From positions 2,976,001 through 3,040,000 of the forward strand of contig NZ_CP019038.1 of the NCBI RefSeq assembly GCF_001941825.1: a stretch of DNA of 64,000 nt. The letters are read 5' to 3'. The notes below the pieces were generated by a model. The model searched no databases. It saw only the letters and a program-made list of their open reading frames with translations, and had not been told where the DNA came from. This stretch comes from Massilia putida. Lineage in GTDB: Bacteria > Pseudomonadota > Gammaproteobacteria > Burkholderiales > Burkholderiaceae_D. Position numbers and translations under genes: made by a program. Positions within the stretch are counted from its first letter, which is position 1, and each line of letters starts with the position of its first letter. Positions 18,215 through 27,176 of this stretch are shown one piece after another.

Positions 18215-20161
18215 TTGCTCTTTTATAGCAACATTTTTCCGACCTGCGTGACTCCGTCTTCTTCATCCGTCATCCCGCGCGCCTGGATTGGTCCGGTCAC
18301 ATGGGTTAATGTCTTAAGCTGGCTAATCGCGATCGCGGCCGTGTTGCCGACGCTCTGGGCAGAGTGGGGCGTACCCCCGCAAATGTCGTTTTTTGGCAAC
18401 GAACAATTGCGCGATGCATTCGTCCGCGCGCAATCGACGATCGCTCCCGAGCCGCGTATCCTCGTGGTCGACATCGACGAGGCCAGCATGAAGGCGCTCG
18501 GTCCATGGCCATGGCCGCGCGCCCGCCTGGCCGATCTCGTCGAAATCTTGCTGACCCGCTATGAAGCGCGCGGCATCGCGCTCGACATTCTGTTGCCGGA
18601 AGCAGCCGACCCGCCTGGCGATACGCGTTTGGCGATGCTGGCCATGAACGGACCGCTGGTGCTTGCCCAGGCTTTCGCCTATGACCCTGCCGGGCTGCGA
18701 CCAGAACCCTTGCGCAGTGGCGTACTCGCCGGCGCCACCCATTATTACCGCGGTCCCGGCGTTCTCGCCACTGGCTACCTGGCCAACCATGCGGGCTTGG
18801 CGCGCGCACCGCACGTCGGCAACATCGGTTTCATCCCCGACAACGACGGCGTGCTGCGCCGCATTCCGCTGCTGACCCGCTTCGACGGCCGCGATTACCC
18901 GGCCCTCGCCCTTGCCCTCGTCAATTGCTGCACCGGTTCCCGCCCCCTGCAATTGGGCGATCCGGGCCTGATGCGCGTGTCGTTCCGACGCGACTGGAGC
19001 GCCTTCACGATCGCAAGCGCGGCCGATATCCTGTCCGGTAGCATCGACCCGGCCAGCGCCAGCGGGCGCCTCGTGCTGGTCGGCTCTTCCTCGATGAGCC
19101 TGACCGACCGCGTGGCGACGCCGCATGACGCCAGCCGCCCTGGCCTGGACGTACAGGCCGCCGTGCTGTCCGATCTGCTCGACCACCAAGCGGGCGCCGT
19201 GCCGCCACGCTGGCCCGGGCGTGCATTGGCAACAGCCTTCGCGCTGACCGCCGCGCTACTGGCGGCGTTGGCCTTTCCGCGCCTGGCAGCGCTGTCCAGC
19301 GTGGGCCTGCTGGCAGGCCTGTCGGTGCTGTGGGTTGGCGTGGCCTACCTGACGGCACCGCATGACCCGGGCTTCAGTACGACCGGACCGCTGGCCACCA
19401 ATCTTTTCCTGCTCACGTTGGCCGTGCCCTTCCACTGGCAACAATCCCAGCAGCGCTCGCGCCACCTGCTCAGCACATTGCGCCAGTACGTGGCGCCGGC
19501 CGTCGTGCAAGAGCTATTGCGGAGCAATCTGCGCGACCCGCTGTCGCCCCGCCTGCTCGACGTGACCACGCTGATCGCCGACATGGAAGGCTATACCGGC
19601 CAGGTCGAGTCGTTGTCGATGGAGCAGGCTGCCGTCCTGACGCGCGAATTCCTCGACTGCCTGACCGAGCCCGTTTTCGAGCATGGCGGCACGCTCGACA
19701 AGTACACCGGCGACGGCCTGGTCGCGTTCTGGGGCGCGCCATTGCCGGTCGAACAGCACGCCGACCTGGCACTCGACGCCGCTCGCGCGATCGTCGAGCG
19801 CGTCTCTCGCCTCAGTGATGCACGCCAAGCACTCGGCTATCCGAGCCTGCGCGTACGCATCGGCATCGAAAGCGGCCTGGCGATGGCGGGCGACTTCGGC
19901 ACCTCATTGCGCAGCATTTACACGGCGGTCGGGGACAGTGTGAATACCGCGTCGCGCCTGGAACAGGCCGCGCGCGAATTCACCTACGACGTGATCGTCG
20001 GCGCCGGTACGGTCGAACGAGCGGGCCGGCATCGTTTCCTGCCGCTGGGCGAGCGTCGCTTGCGCGGCAAGGGCAAGGCCACTGTCCTGTACACGGTCAT
20101 CGACGGCGCCCCCGGTATCGAACAGCCGGTCCCGGCGCCGCCCATGGAGCGCCCAGCATGA
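18215..20161 (+). CDS. CHASE2-domain class III adenylate cyclase
   Basis: The 648-residue membrane protein has an N-terminal helix (about 29-50), a large extracytoplasmic CHASE2 sensor (about 60-325), three membrane helices (about 333-410) and a cytoplasmic class III cyclase domain (about 445-640). The two metal-binding aspartates are in LIADMEGYT and YTGDGLVAF. The purine-selecting lysine is in LDKYTGDG, and the transition-state Asn and Arg are in GDSVNTASR, so the enzyme looks active and ATP-specific. The start is uncertain: TTG at 18215 or GTG at 18248, neither with a clear ribosome-binding site. It overlaps the next gene by ATGA. Confidence 0.9.
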   Translation: MLFYSNIFPTCVTPSSSSVIPRAWIGPVTWVNVLSWLIAIAAVLPTLWAEWGVPPQMSFFGNEQLRDAFVRAQSTIAPEPRILVVDIDEASMKALGPWPWPRARLADLVEILLTRYEARGIALDILLPEAADPPGDTRLAMLAMNGPLVLAQAFAYDPAGLRPEPLRSGVLAGATHYYRGPGVLATGYLANHAGLARAPHVGNIGFIPDNDGVLRRIPLLTRFDGRDYPALALALVNCCTGSRPLQLGDPGLMRVSFRRDWSAFTIASAADILSGSIDPASASGRLVLVGSSSMSLTDRVATPHDASRPGLDVQAAVLSDLLDHQAGAVPPRWPGRALATAFALTAALLAALAFPRLAALSSVGLLAGLSVLWVGVAYLTAPHDPGFSTTGPLATNLFLLTLAVPFHWQQSQQRSRHLLSTLRQYVAPAVVQELLRSNLRDPLSPRLLDVTTLIADMEGYTGQVESLSMEQAAVLTREFLDCLTEPVFEHGGTLDKYTGDGLVAFWGAPLPVEQHADLALDAARAIVERVSRLSDARQALGYPSLRVRIGIESGLAMAGDFGTSLRSIYTAVGDSVNTASRLEQAAREFTYDVIVGAGTVERAGRHRFLPLGERRLRGKGKATVLYTVIDGAPGIEQPVPAPPMERPA

Positions 20162-21408
20162 CGCATCCAGAACCGCGCCGGGCGGCCCTGGCCGCCCGGC
20201 TGCTGGCCTGCACCCTGCTGCTCGTGCCCACCGTCGCACGGGCCGGCCAGGACGCGCCGCTGCAACAGGACCTGTATCAGGACGCCCTGCAGGCGATCGC
20301 CGAAGGCCGTCGCACCGACGCCTCGAATGAACTGCGCCGCCTGATCGACAAGGAGCCGCTGCATGCCGGCGCCTGGGTCGACCTGGCGATGGCCCAGTGC
20401 GCACTCGGCCACGGGGACGAGGCCGAACGCCTATTCGCCGTCATCGAGACCCGCTTCAACCCCAGCCCGGCCATGCTGCAACTGATCGCCGAGACCCGCG
20501 AAGCCGGCTGCTCCACCTGGCATGCGCAATCGACATTCACGGTGACGACGGGCCGGGGCACCGACCAGAACGTCAACCAGGGGGCCAGCGCGTCCAGCTA
20601 TACCCTGGATACAGGGTCCGGACCGATCGAATACGCGTTGTCGTCCGATTTCCTGCCGCACCACGATCAGTACACGATGGCAGCAGCGGATTACACGCGC
20701 GAACTCACGCGTAACGGAACCGTCGGCTTTGCCCAGTTTCTGGGGCGACGCAACGACCACCTGCATCGGTACGACAGTGCTTCGCTGTTCGCCGGCGTCG
20801 ACGCACCTTGGCGCATCGGCCGATGGGCGTTGCGCACGACAGGCACACTGGGCAACATCACGCTGGGCGGCCACGACTACCAGCATCAGGTCCAGTTGCA
20901 GGCACGCATCGACCCACCCTTGCCGCTGCCTGGCGGCGTCCAGTTCGCCCTGCTGGCCAGCGCTGTTCACACGCAATTTCTGACGCTGGCGAACTTCGAT
21001 TCGAACACCTATGCATTACGGGGAATACTGACCCACCGTAAAGAGGGCCGGTACGACAGTGTCGGCATTGGCCGCCTGGATGACCGCTCCGGCGCACTGC
21101 GTCCCGGCGGCAGCCGCATCGGCTGGTATGGCAACGTGCAGACGCGACGCGCGCTGTCGACCAGGCTGAGCGGCGAACTGGCCTATACGGCACAGTCCTG
21201 GCATGGTGACCAGCCGTATTCGCCGGGTCTGATCAACGCCGTACGCCGCCAGCTTACGCAATCGCTGCGCGTCTCGCTGAGCTATCGGCTCGATGAACAT
21301 CAGAGCCTGCAACTGGAAGCACGTGCGGTCCGCAACCGGGAAAATATTTCTATTTTCGAATACAACAATCACCAGCTGCAACTGAGCTGGCAATGGCAGG
21401 GTTTCTGA
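20158..21408 (+). CDS. TPR plus beta-barrel outer membrane protein, SLAM-like
   Basis: The 416-residue protein has a signal sequence (LLACTLLLVPTVARAG) and one or two TPR-like helical pairs (about 35-115). About 290 residues of alternating beta strands follow, ending in Phe (WQWQGF). The segment GRGTDQNVNQ at the start of the barrel resembles the DUF560/Slam C-terminal domain. SLAM proteins carry TPR domains and a 14-strand barrel and move TbpB-like proteins to the surface. Here the TPR part is shorter than usual. Its neighbour FecR has a TbpB-like C-terminus. It is translationally coupled to the cyclase. The SLAM assignment is inference. Confidence 0.65.
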   Translation: MTHPEPRRAALAARLLACTLLLVPTVARAGQDAPLQQDLYQDALQAIAEGRRTDASNELRRLIDKEPLHAGAWVDLAMAQCALGHGDEAERLFAVIETRFNPSPAMLQLIAETREAGCSTWHAQSTFTVTTGRGTDQNVNQGASASSYTLDTGSGPIEYALSSDFLPHHDQYTMAAADYTRELTRNGTVGFAQFLGRRNDHLHRYDSASLFAGVDAPWRIGRWALRTTGTLGNITLGGHDYQHQVQLQARIDPPLPLPGGVQFALLASAVHTQFLTLANFDSNTYALRGILTHRKEGRYDSVGIGRLDDRSGALRPGGSRIGWYGNVQTRRALSTRLSGELAYTAQSWHGDQPYSPGLINAVRRQLTQSLRVSLSYRLDEHQSLQLEARAVRNRENISIFEYNNHQLQLSWQWQGF

Positions 21409-21409
21409 C

Positions 21410-22534
21410 ATGGCGCCACGCACCCTCGAGCAGGCCACGGCCTCGCACGACAACGGTTTCAACCTCGTCCGGCTAGTGTGCGCCACGCTCGTGGTCGTTT
21501 TTCACGCCTTTCCGCTGAATTCGGCGCGGCCTGGCGCGTCCGACCCCGTCAGTCCGCTGCTGGCGCCGCACACCGACCTCGGCGCGCTCGCGGTCGGCGT
21601 CTTCTTCCTGATCAGCGGCATCTTCATCAGCCAGAGCTGGGAACGCGACCCGCACCTGGGCCGCTACCTGCTGCGCCGCGTGGCGCGCATCGTACCCGGC
21701 CTGTTCGTCTGCCTGCTCCTGACGACGGCGCTCGCGGTCGGCCTGTTTTCAAGCGCAGGCTGGCGCGGCATGCTGGCGCCGGCGCCGTGGCGCTACATCG
21801 TCGACAACACCGCGCTGCACTGGCTGCGCTACATCATCCCGCCGGAACAACTGACGCTCCCGGGCGTATTGAACGGCGAGACGCTGAACGGGCCGCTATG
21901 GACCCTGTACTGGGAAGGCCGGATGTACGTAGTGGTGGCGTTGGTCGGCCTCGCCGCCGCGCTGCCGCTGCGCACGTGGATGCGTGGTGCCGCGCTGTTC
22001 CTGCTGGCGGCGGCGAACCTGTTCCCGGACGTGATCGGCGGCTATGTGTGGGAGACGCGGCTCTGGTCGCTGTTCCTGACCGGCATGCTGCTGCACACGC
22101 TGGCGCGCGACCTGCGCATCGGCTGGCGCCATGTCGCGTGCGCGCTGGCGCTGGCCGGCCTCAACTGGACACGTTGGGCCGCCTTGACGCCGAACCCGCT
22201 GACCTGGTTCGGCATCCTGCTGGTGGCGGCTACGCTCGCGCTGGCCGTCGGAAGCCTCCGGCTGCCTGTCGCCGCCCACCTGCAACGCCACGATTATTCC
22301 TACGGCATCTACATCTATCACTGGCCGGTGCTGCTGATGCTGCGTACCGCGTTCGCCCCGCTCGGCCACTGGCGGCTGCTGGCGCTGGGACTGCTCGTGA
22401 CGGGCGTGCTGGCCGTGCTCAGCTGGCACCTGGTGGAAGCCCCCGCGCTGCGCACGGTGCGGCGCCTGCTGCGCCGGAACGCACGCGAAGCGCTGGCAGG
22501 CGCGACGCCCGCGCGTCCACGCGAACGCGCCTGA
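21410..22534 (+). CDS. acyltransferase 3 family membrane protein
   Basis: This 374-residue polytopic acyltransferase has the N-terminal NGFNLVRLVCATLVVVFHAF, with the family Arg and His in and before the first helix, and about ten helices. GVFFLISGIFISQSW and YGIYIYHWPVLL are typical of O-acetyltransferases acting on surface glycans. It starts one base after the preceding stop codon, so it is in the same operon as the cyclase. In this setting it may decorate a glycan attached to or associated with the secreted surface protein (inference). Confidence 0.88.
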   Translation: MAPRTLEQATASHDNGFNLVRLVCATLVVVFHAFPLNSARPGASDPVSPLLAPHTDLGALAVGVFFLISGIFISQSWERDPHLGRYLLRRVARIVPGLFVCLLLTTALAVGLFSSAGWRGMLAPAPWRYIVDNTALHWLRYIIPPEQLTLPGVLNGETLNGPLWTLYWEGRMYVVVALVGLAAALPLRTWMRGAALFLLAAANLFPDVIGGYVWETRLWSLFLTGMLLHTLARDLRIGWRHVACALALAGLNWTRWAALTPNPLTWFGILLVAATLALAVGSLRLPVAAHLQRHDYSYGIYIYHWPVLLMLRTAFAPLGHWRLLALGLLVTGVLAVLSWHLVEAPALRTVRRLLRRNAREALAGATPARPRERA

Positions 22535-22645
22535 CCTTTGCACTCTGCTAAGCTGCGAAAATGCCGCACCGGCGCGAGAATTGCGCCCCGTTGCGACCTC
22601 GACCGTATACAATCATGCCTGGTCGAAATGAGGATAGCGGAACGG

Positions 22646-22981
22646 ATGGTTGTGGATATGCTGTTGCTGGGCCTGGCGAGCGTCGCAGTCGTTTCCGGCT
22701 GCCTGGTGCCGAACCGCTGGCTGCCGTCCTCCCTGCCCAACGATAAATTGTTGCATTTCGCGAGCTTTGCCGGCCTGAGCCTGTTGGCCCTGCGCATCGC
22801 GCACGGCCGGACCGAAGCGGCGCTGTGGCTGCTTGGCCTATTGCTCGGCGGCTGGCTGATCGAATGCCTGCAGGCGCTGCTGCCCGACCGAGGGTTTTCC
22901 TGGCGCGACATCGGCGCCAACGCGGCGGGCATCGCAACGGTCGCGCTGTGCGCCGAGTGCATCCACCTGTTTTCCAAATGA
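22646..22981 (+). CDS. VanZ-like membrane protein
   Basis: This small protein of 111 residues has three to four membrane helices and the VanZ-like pattern PNDKLLHFASFAGLSLLAL ... WLIECLQALLPDRGFSWRDIGANAAG. VanZ-like proteins have no settled function; some sit with exopolysaccharide or exosortase loci. I chose the ATG giving MVVDMLLLGLA; ATG at 22628 is also possible. Its stop overlaps the start of the Crp gene, so the two are coupled. Confidence 0.8.
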   Translation: MVVDMLLLGLASVAVVSGCLVPNRWLPSSLPNDKLLHFASFAGLSLLALRIAHGRTEAALWLLGLLLGGWLIECLQALLPDRGFSWRDIGANAAGIATVALCAECIHLFSK

Positions 22982-23742
22982 AGCCCATGACCTCCACGAC
23001 GAAGGAAATGCAACGCATGGATCCCGTCCCCGCGGCTGCGCCCCCGGCCGAGGAAAGGCAGATCCAGATCCACCTGCGCAAGATCCCGCTGCTGGCGGAG
23101 CTGAACGACGAGGAAATCATCCGCGTCAAGCAAGACATGCGCATCCGCCAATACATCAAGCGCGACATCGTGCTACAGAAGGGTGGCCATGGCGACGGCC
23201 TGATGTTCCTGCTGTCCGGCCAGCTGCAGGTCATCGACGTGACGGAGGATGGCCGTGCGATCGGCCTGCGCATGCTCACGCCGGGCGACTTCTTCGGCGA
23301 AATTGCACTGATCAATAATTCGACGCGCTCTGCCTCCGTCGTCGCGATGACGGACGTGCTGGTCGGCTTCCTGCCCGCGCCCACGGCCATGCATCTGTTC
23401 GCCCACTCGCCGTCGGTGGCGCGACACATGCTCAAACACCTTGCGCAAAAGATCCAACGCGATTCCGAATTGCGTGCCCTGCTCAGCATCAACAACACGG
23501 CCAAGCGCATCTATACCTACCTGATGCAGATGCAAAAACAGCAGTCGTTGGAACCGGGTGTCCCAAGCGTCGTCGAAAACCTGCCCACCCACCAGGACAT
23601 CGCGAATATGGTCAACACCAGCCGCGAGACGGTCACGCGCGCCCTGCTCACGCTCACCCAGCTGGGCATCGCGCAAAAGGATGCACACCGGTTGATCATC
23701 CGCGATCCGGAAGGCCTGAAGAAGCTGGCGCACGGCGCCTGA
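22978..23742 (+). CDS. Crp/Fnr family transcriptional regulator
   Basis: The 254-residue protein has an N-terminal cyclic-nucleotide domain. Its phosphate-binding cassette (about residues 103-120, GDFFGEIALINNSTRSAS) keeps the Glu and Arg-Ser that hold cAMP in E. coli Crp. The winged helix (about 205-245) has the recognition helix NTSRETVTRAL, matching the Crp residues Arg-Glu-x-x-x-Arg that contact TGTGA. No Fnr-type cysteines are present. Three perfect TGTGA-N6-TCACA sites lie within 11 kb upstream. The ATG overlaps the VanZ-like stop; ATGs at 22987 and 23017 are alternatives, the last with the best ribosome-binding site (GAAGGA). Confidence 0.9.
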   Translation: MKPMTSTTKEMQRMDPVPAAAPPAEERQIQIHLRKIPLLAELNDEEIIRVKQDMRIRQYIKRDIVLQKGGHGDGLMFLLSGQLQVIDVTEDGRAIGLRMLTPGDFFGEIALINNSTRSASVVAMTDVLVGFLPAPTAMHLFAHSPSVARHMLKHLAQKIQRDSELRALLSINNTAKRIYTYLMQMQKQQSLEPGVPSVVENLPTHQDIANMVNTSRETVTRALLTLTQLGIAQKDAHRLIIRDPEGLKKLAHGA

Positions 23743-23795
23743 GGCCGGCCCGGTCCGGTGACATCCGGCCCAAACTTCGTTACAACTCTGTTAAT

Positions 23796-23822
23796 TTGTG
23801 TGGCAGAACCGTAGAGTATAAT
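23796..23822 (+). promoter_or_regulatory. candidate sigma-70 promoter of the polysaccharide exporter operon
   Basis: TTGTGT (23796-23801) and a perfect TATAAT (23817-23822) are separated by 15 bases, or 16 if TTTGTG is used. They lie 80 bases upstream of the Wzm-like start, so the exporter genes probably have their own transcription start. Confidence 0.5.
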
Positions 23823-23902
23823 CTTGCGCTCACTGGGCCTTGCCACTTTATGAAGAACCACCAGACGTACTCTGCCGAGGCGCCGCCTGCCGGGACCGCG
23901 CC

Positions 23903-24709
23903 ATGATCTCTCCCCTGATGCTGCGCGGCCTCTGGGCCTACCGCGGCTTCGTGCTGGGCAGCGTCAAACGCGAATTCCAGTCGAAGTACAGCAATGCGGT
24001 GCTGGGCGCGCTGTGGTCCCTGCTCTCGCCGCTCGCGATGATCGTCGTGTACACCGTGATCTTCGCCGAGGTCATGCACAGCAAGCTGCCCGGCGCCGCG
24101 GCCGACGCGCACTACGCCTACAGCATCTGGCTGTGCGCGGGCGTCCTCACGTGGGGCCTGTTCGCCGAGATCGTCGCGCGCGCCCAGGGCATGTTCATCG
24201 AGCAGGCCAACCTCATCAAGAAGGTCAGCTTTCCTCGCATCTGCCTGCCCCTCATCATCGTGCTCTCCGCCTTGCTCAACTTCGCCATCATTTTCGGCCT
24301 GTTCACCGTTTTTCTCGTCGCCTCGGGTTCTTTCCCCGGCTGGATCTATTTTTCCATCCTGCCCGTGCTCGCCGTGCAGGTGCTGCTGGCGATCGGACTC
24401 GGCATGATCGCGGGCGTGCTGAACGTGTTCTTCCGCGACGTCGGCCAGTTCGTCACGATCGCCATGCAGTTCTGGTTCTGGCTCACGCCCATCGTGTACC
24501 CGGCCACGATCCTGCCGGCCGACGTGCGTCCGCTGCTGGACTTCAATCCGATGGCGCGGGTGATCGCCGCTTACCAGGCCGTGCTCGTGCAAGGCGCCGC
24601 GCCCGACTGGCGGTCCCTGTTCCCCGTGTTCGTGCTGGCCGTGGTCCTGTGCCTGTTCGGCCTGCGCCTGTTCCGCCGCCGCGCCGGCGAGATGGTGGAT
24701 GAACTCTGA
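23903..24709 (+). CDS. ABC-2 polysaccharide export permease (Wzm-like)
   Basis: The 268-residue membrane protein has six predicted helices. Its N-terminal amphipathic segment RGFVLGSVKREFQSKYSNAVLGALWSLLSPL is characteristic of Wzm/TagG permeases. It exports finished polymer (O-antigen, capsule or teichoic-type) across the inner membrane with the downstream ATPase. I chose the ATG at MISPLML; the longer frame adds 21 unlike residues. It overlaps the next gene by TGATG. Confidence 0.92.
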   Translation: MISPLMLRGLWAYRGFVLGSVKREFQSKYSNAVLGALWSLLSPLAMIVVYTVIFAEVMHSKLPGAAADAHYAYSIWLCAGVLTWGLFAEIVARAQGMFIEQANLIKKVSFPRICLPLIIVLSALLNFAIIFGLFTVFLVASGSFPGWIYFSILPVLAVQVLLAIGLGMIAGVLNVFFRDVGQFVTIAMQFWFWLTPIVYPATILPADVRPLLDFNPMARVIAAYQAVLVQGAAPDWRSLFPVFVLAVVLCLFGLRLFRRRAGEMVDEL

Positions 24710-25929
24710 TGGGCGCGATCGTCGTCAAAGGCCTGGGCAAGGCCTATAAACAATATCCGACGCGCTGGTCGCGCCTGGCGGAATGGGTATTTCCCGGCCG
24801 CCCGCGCCACAAGCTGAAATGGGTGCTGCGCGACGTCGGCTTTTCCGTCGCGCCGGGCGAAGCCGTGGGCCTCATCGGCATCAACGGCGCCGGCAAGAGC
24901 ACCCTGCTCAAGCTGATCACGGGCACGACGCAGCCGACGACGGGCACCGTCTACATGGAAGGCCGCGTGGCCGCGCTGCTGGAACTGGGCATGGGCTTCC
25001 ATCCCGATTTCACGGGCCGCCAGAACGTCTACATGGCGGGCCAGCTGCTCGGCATGACGGTCGACGAGATCACCGCACTGATGCCGGAAATCGAAGCGTT
25101 CGCCGAGATCGGCGACTACATGGACCAGCCCGTCCGCGTGTACTCGAGCGGCATGCAGATGCGCGTCGCGTTCTCCGTCGCCACCGCGCGCCGGCCCGAC
25201 ATCCTCATCGTCGACGAAGCCCTGTCCGTCGGCGACGCGTACTTCCAGCACAAGAGCTTCGACCGTATCCGCCGCTACCGCCAGCAGGGCACGACGTTAT
25301 TGCTCGTCTCGCACGACAAGCAGGCGATCCAGTCCGTGTGCGACCGCGCCCTGCTGCTGGACGGCGGCCGCCTCACCAAGGAAGGCGCGCCGGAAGAGAT
25401 CATGGATTACTACAACGCCCTGATCGCGGAGCGGGAAAACGCGACTGTCCGTCTGCAGGCGACCGGGACGGGCAAGGTGCAGACCGTGTCCGGCACGGGC
25501 GAGGCGACCGTCGCCGACATCGCCCTGCTCGACGAACACGGCGAGCGCGTGGAAGTCGTCGACGTCGGCGCGCCGGTCACGCTGCAGGTGACGGTGAAAA
25601 CCAACGCCGCGATCCCGCGCATGGTCCTCGGCTACATGATCAAGGACCGCCTCGGCCAGCCGATGTACGGCACCAACACGCATCTGAAGGAACTGCCGCT
25701 GGACGACGTGGCGGCCTTTGAAACAGTCGTGTACCGCTTCGCCTTTCCGATGAACCTGGGACCGGGCAGCTATTCGGTGGCGACGGCCATCGTCAGCACC
25801 GAGACCCACCTCGTCAACAACTATGAATGGCGCGACCTGGCGCTCGTGTTCACGGTCGTGAACATGCGCCGTCCGTATTTCGAAGGGTCGGCCTGGCTCG
25901 ACCCGGCCATCGACATCCAACGCACATGA
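24709..25929 (+). CDS. ABC transporter ATPase with C-terminal glycan-binding domain (Wzt-like)
   Basis: The 406-residue ATPase has Walker A GINGAGKST (about 58-66), signature YSSGMQMRVA (about 145-154) and Walker B ILIVDEALSVGD. A beta-sandwich extension of about 150 residues (VADIALLDEHGERVEVVDVG to the end) matches Wzt C-terminal domains, which recognise the modified non-reducing end of the polymer. The presence of this domain predicts chain-terminus-dependent export. The next gene, a methyltransferase, is a plausible chain terminator. It overlaps that gene by ATGA. Confidence 0.93.
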   Translation: MGAIVVKGLGKAYKQYPTRWSRLAEWVFPGRPRHKLKWVLRDVGFSVAPGEAVGLIGINGAGKSTLLKLITGTTQPTTGTVYMEGRVAALLELGMGFHPDFTGRQNVYMAGQLLGMTVDEITALMPEIEAFAEIGDYMDQPVRVYSSGMQMRVAFSVATARRPDILIVDEALSVGDAYFQHKSFDRIRRYRQQGTTLLLVSHDKQAIQSVCDRALLLDGGRLTKEGAPEEIMDYYNALIAERENATVRLQATGTGKVQTVSGTGEATVADIALLDEHGERVEVVDVGAPVTLQVTVKTNAAIPRMVLGYMIKDRLGQPMYGTNTHLKELPLDDVAAFETVVYRFAFPMNLGPGSYSVATAIVSTETHLVNNYEWRDLALVFTVVNMRRPYFEGSAWLDPAIDIQRT

Positions 25930-27173
25930 GATTCATCTCCTACGCCCAGAACAACGAGGACGTGCTGCTGTGGCGTGCGCTCGGCCACATCCGGGACGGC
26001 TTCTACATCGACGTGGGCGCCAACGATCCGGTCGAGCATTCGGTCACCAAGGCGTTCTACGACGCCGGCTGGCGCGGCATCAACATCGAACCGCTGCCGG
26101 CCCACATCGCCGCCTTCGACGAGCAGCGCCCCGGCGACATCAACCTCGCCGTCGCCGCCGGCAGCGAGGCCGGCACGCTCACCTTGTACGACGTGCCCGC
26201 CGTGCGCGGCTGGGCCTCGCCCGAGCGCAGCGTCGCCGACCTGCACCGCGCGGAAGGCCACGCGGTAGCCGAACTCACCGTGCCCGTGCGCACTTTGACC
26301 GACGTGTGCGCAGAGCACGTGCGCGGCGACGTCCACTTTTTGAAGATCGACGTCGAAGGCTTCGAAGGCGAAGTCCTGCGCGGCATGGATTTCGAGCGCT
26401 GGCGGCCCTGGGTGCTCGTGATCGAAGCGACCCTGCCGAACAGCCGCGAGACGAACCACGCCAGCTGGGAACACCTCGTCACCAGCCGGCGCTACCGCTA
26501 TGCGTGGTTCGATGGCCTGAACCGCTACTACGTGGCCGAGGAACACGCGGAATTGCTGGACAGCTTCGGCATCCAGCCGAACGTCTTCGACGACTACATC
26601 TCGCACCATCTGGACAAGGCCTGGACCGCGAACCGCACGGCCACGAAAGCCCTGGAAGCGTCGGAGCAACAGGCCGAGGCGGCACGCACCGAGCTGCACG
26701 ACATGATGCAGTTCGCGGAAAACCTGGAACTGGAAAAGCAGGAGGCGTTGGCCGAAATCGCGCAGCTGCGCCACGACCTGGCCCAGGCCCACGCCAACGG
26801 CCAGCAAGCCACGCTGTGGGCGCGCGACCTCGAGCAGCGCCTGACGGCGACCTATAACAGCACGTCTTGGAAGGTGACGCGGCCGCTGCGCATGGCGGGC
26901 AGCATCGTGATCCGCCTGCGCCGGCCCGGCCTCGCGCGCCGCGTGCTTGCGCGCGTGACGAAGAACCAGCGCCTGCGCCGCGCGTTGATCCCGTTCCTGC
27001 TGCGCCATCCGGCGCTGAACCGGCGCGTGTCCGGCATGCTGCAGGCCGTCAAGGGCAGCCTGCCGCAGCCGGCGGTGAACATCGACGTCCCCGAAGAACT
27101 CAGGGGCCTGCCGGTCTCGGTCCGCAACGTGCTGGCCGACCTGCAGCGCGCCCGCAAGCACACAGGCGGTTGA
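25926..27173 (+). CDS. FkbM-family methyltransferase with coiled-coil tail
   Basis: The 415-residue protein has the FkbM pattern: SAM-binding DVGANDP at about 29-35, and FLKIDVEGFEGEVLRGM at about 138-154 with the conserved Asp-x-Glu-Gly. After about residue 235 it has a heptad-rich stretch (to about 310) and then YNSTSWKVTRPLR, a tail seen on surface glycan enzymes that may act as a molecular ruler or scaffold. It probably O-methylates the growing polysaccharide and may cap it for recognition by the Wzt domain (inference). Confidence 0.88.
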   Translation: MRFISYAQNNEDVLLWRALGHIRDGFYIDVGANDPVEHSVTKAFYDAGWRGINIEPLPAHIAAFDEQRPGDINLAVAAGSEAGTLTLYDVPAVRGWASPERSVADLHRAEGHAVAELTVPVRTLTDVCAEHVRGDVHFLKIDVEGFEGEVLRGMDFERWRPWVLVIEATLPNSRETNHASWEHLVTSRRYRYAWFDGLNRYYVAEEHAELLDSFGIQPNVFDDYISHHLDKAWTANRTATKALEASEQQAEAARTELHDMMQFAENLELEKQEALAEIAQLRHDLAQAHANGQQATLWARDLEQRLTATYNSTSWKVTRPLRMAGSIVIRLRRPGLARRVLARVTKNQRLRRALIPFLLRHPALNRRVSGMLQAVKGSLPQPAVNIDVPEELRGLPVSVRNVLADLQRARKHTGG

Positions 27174-27176
27174 ACC

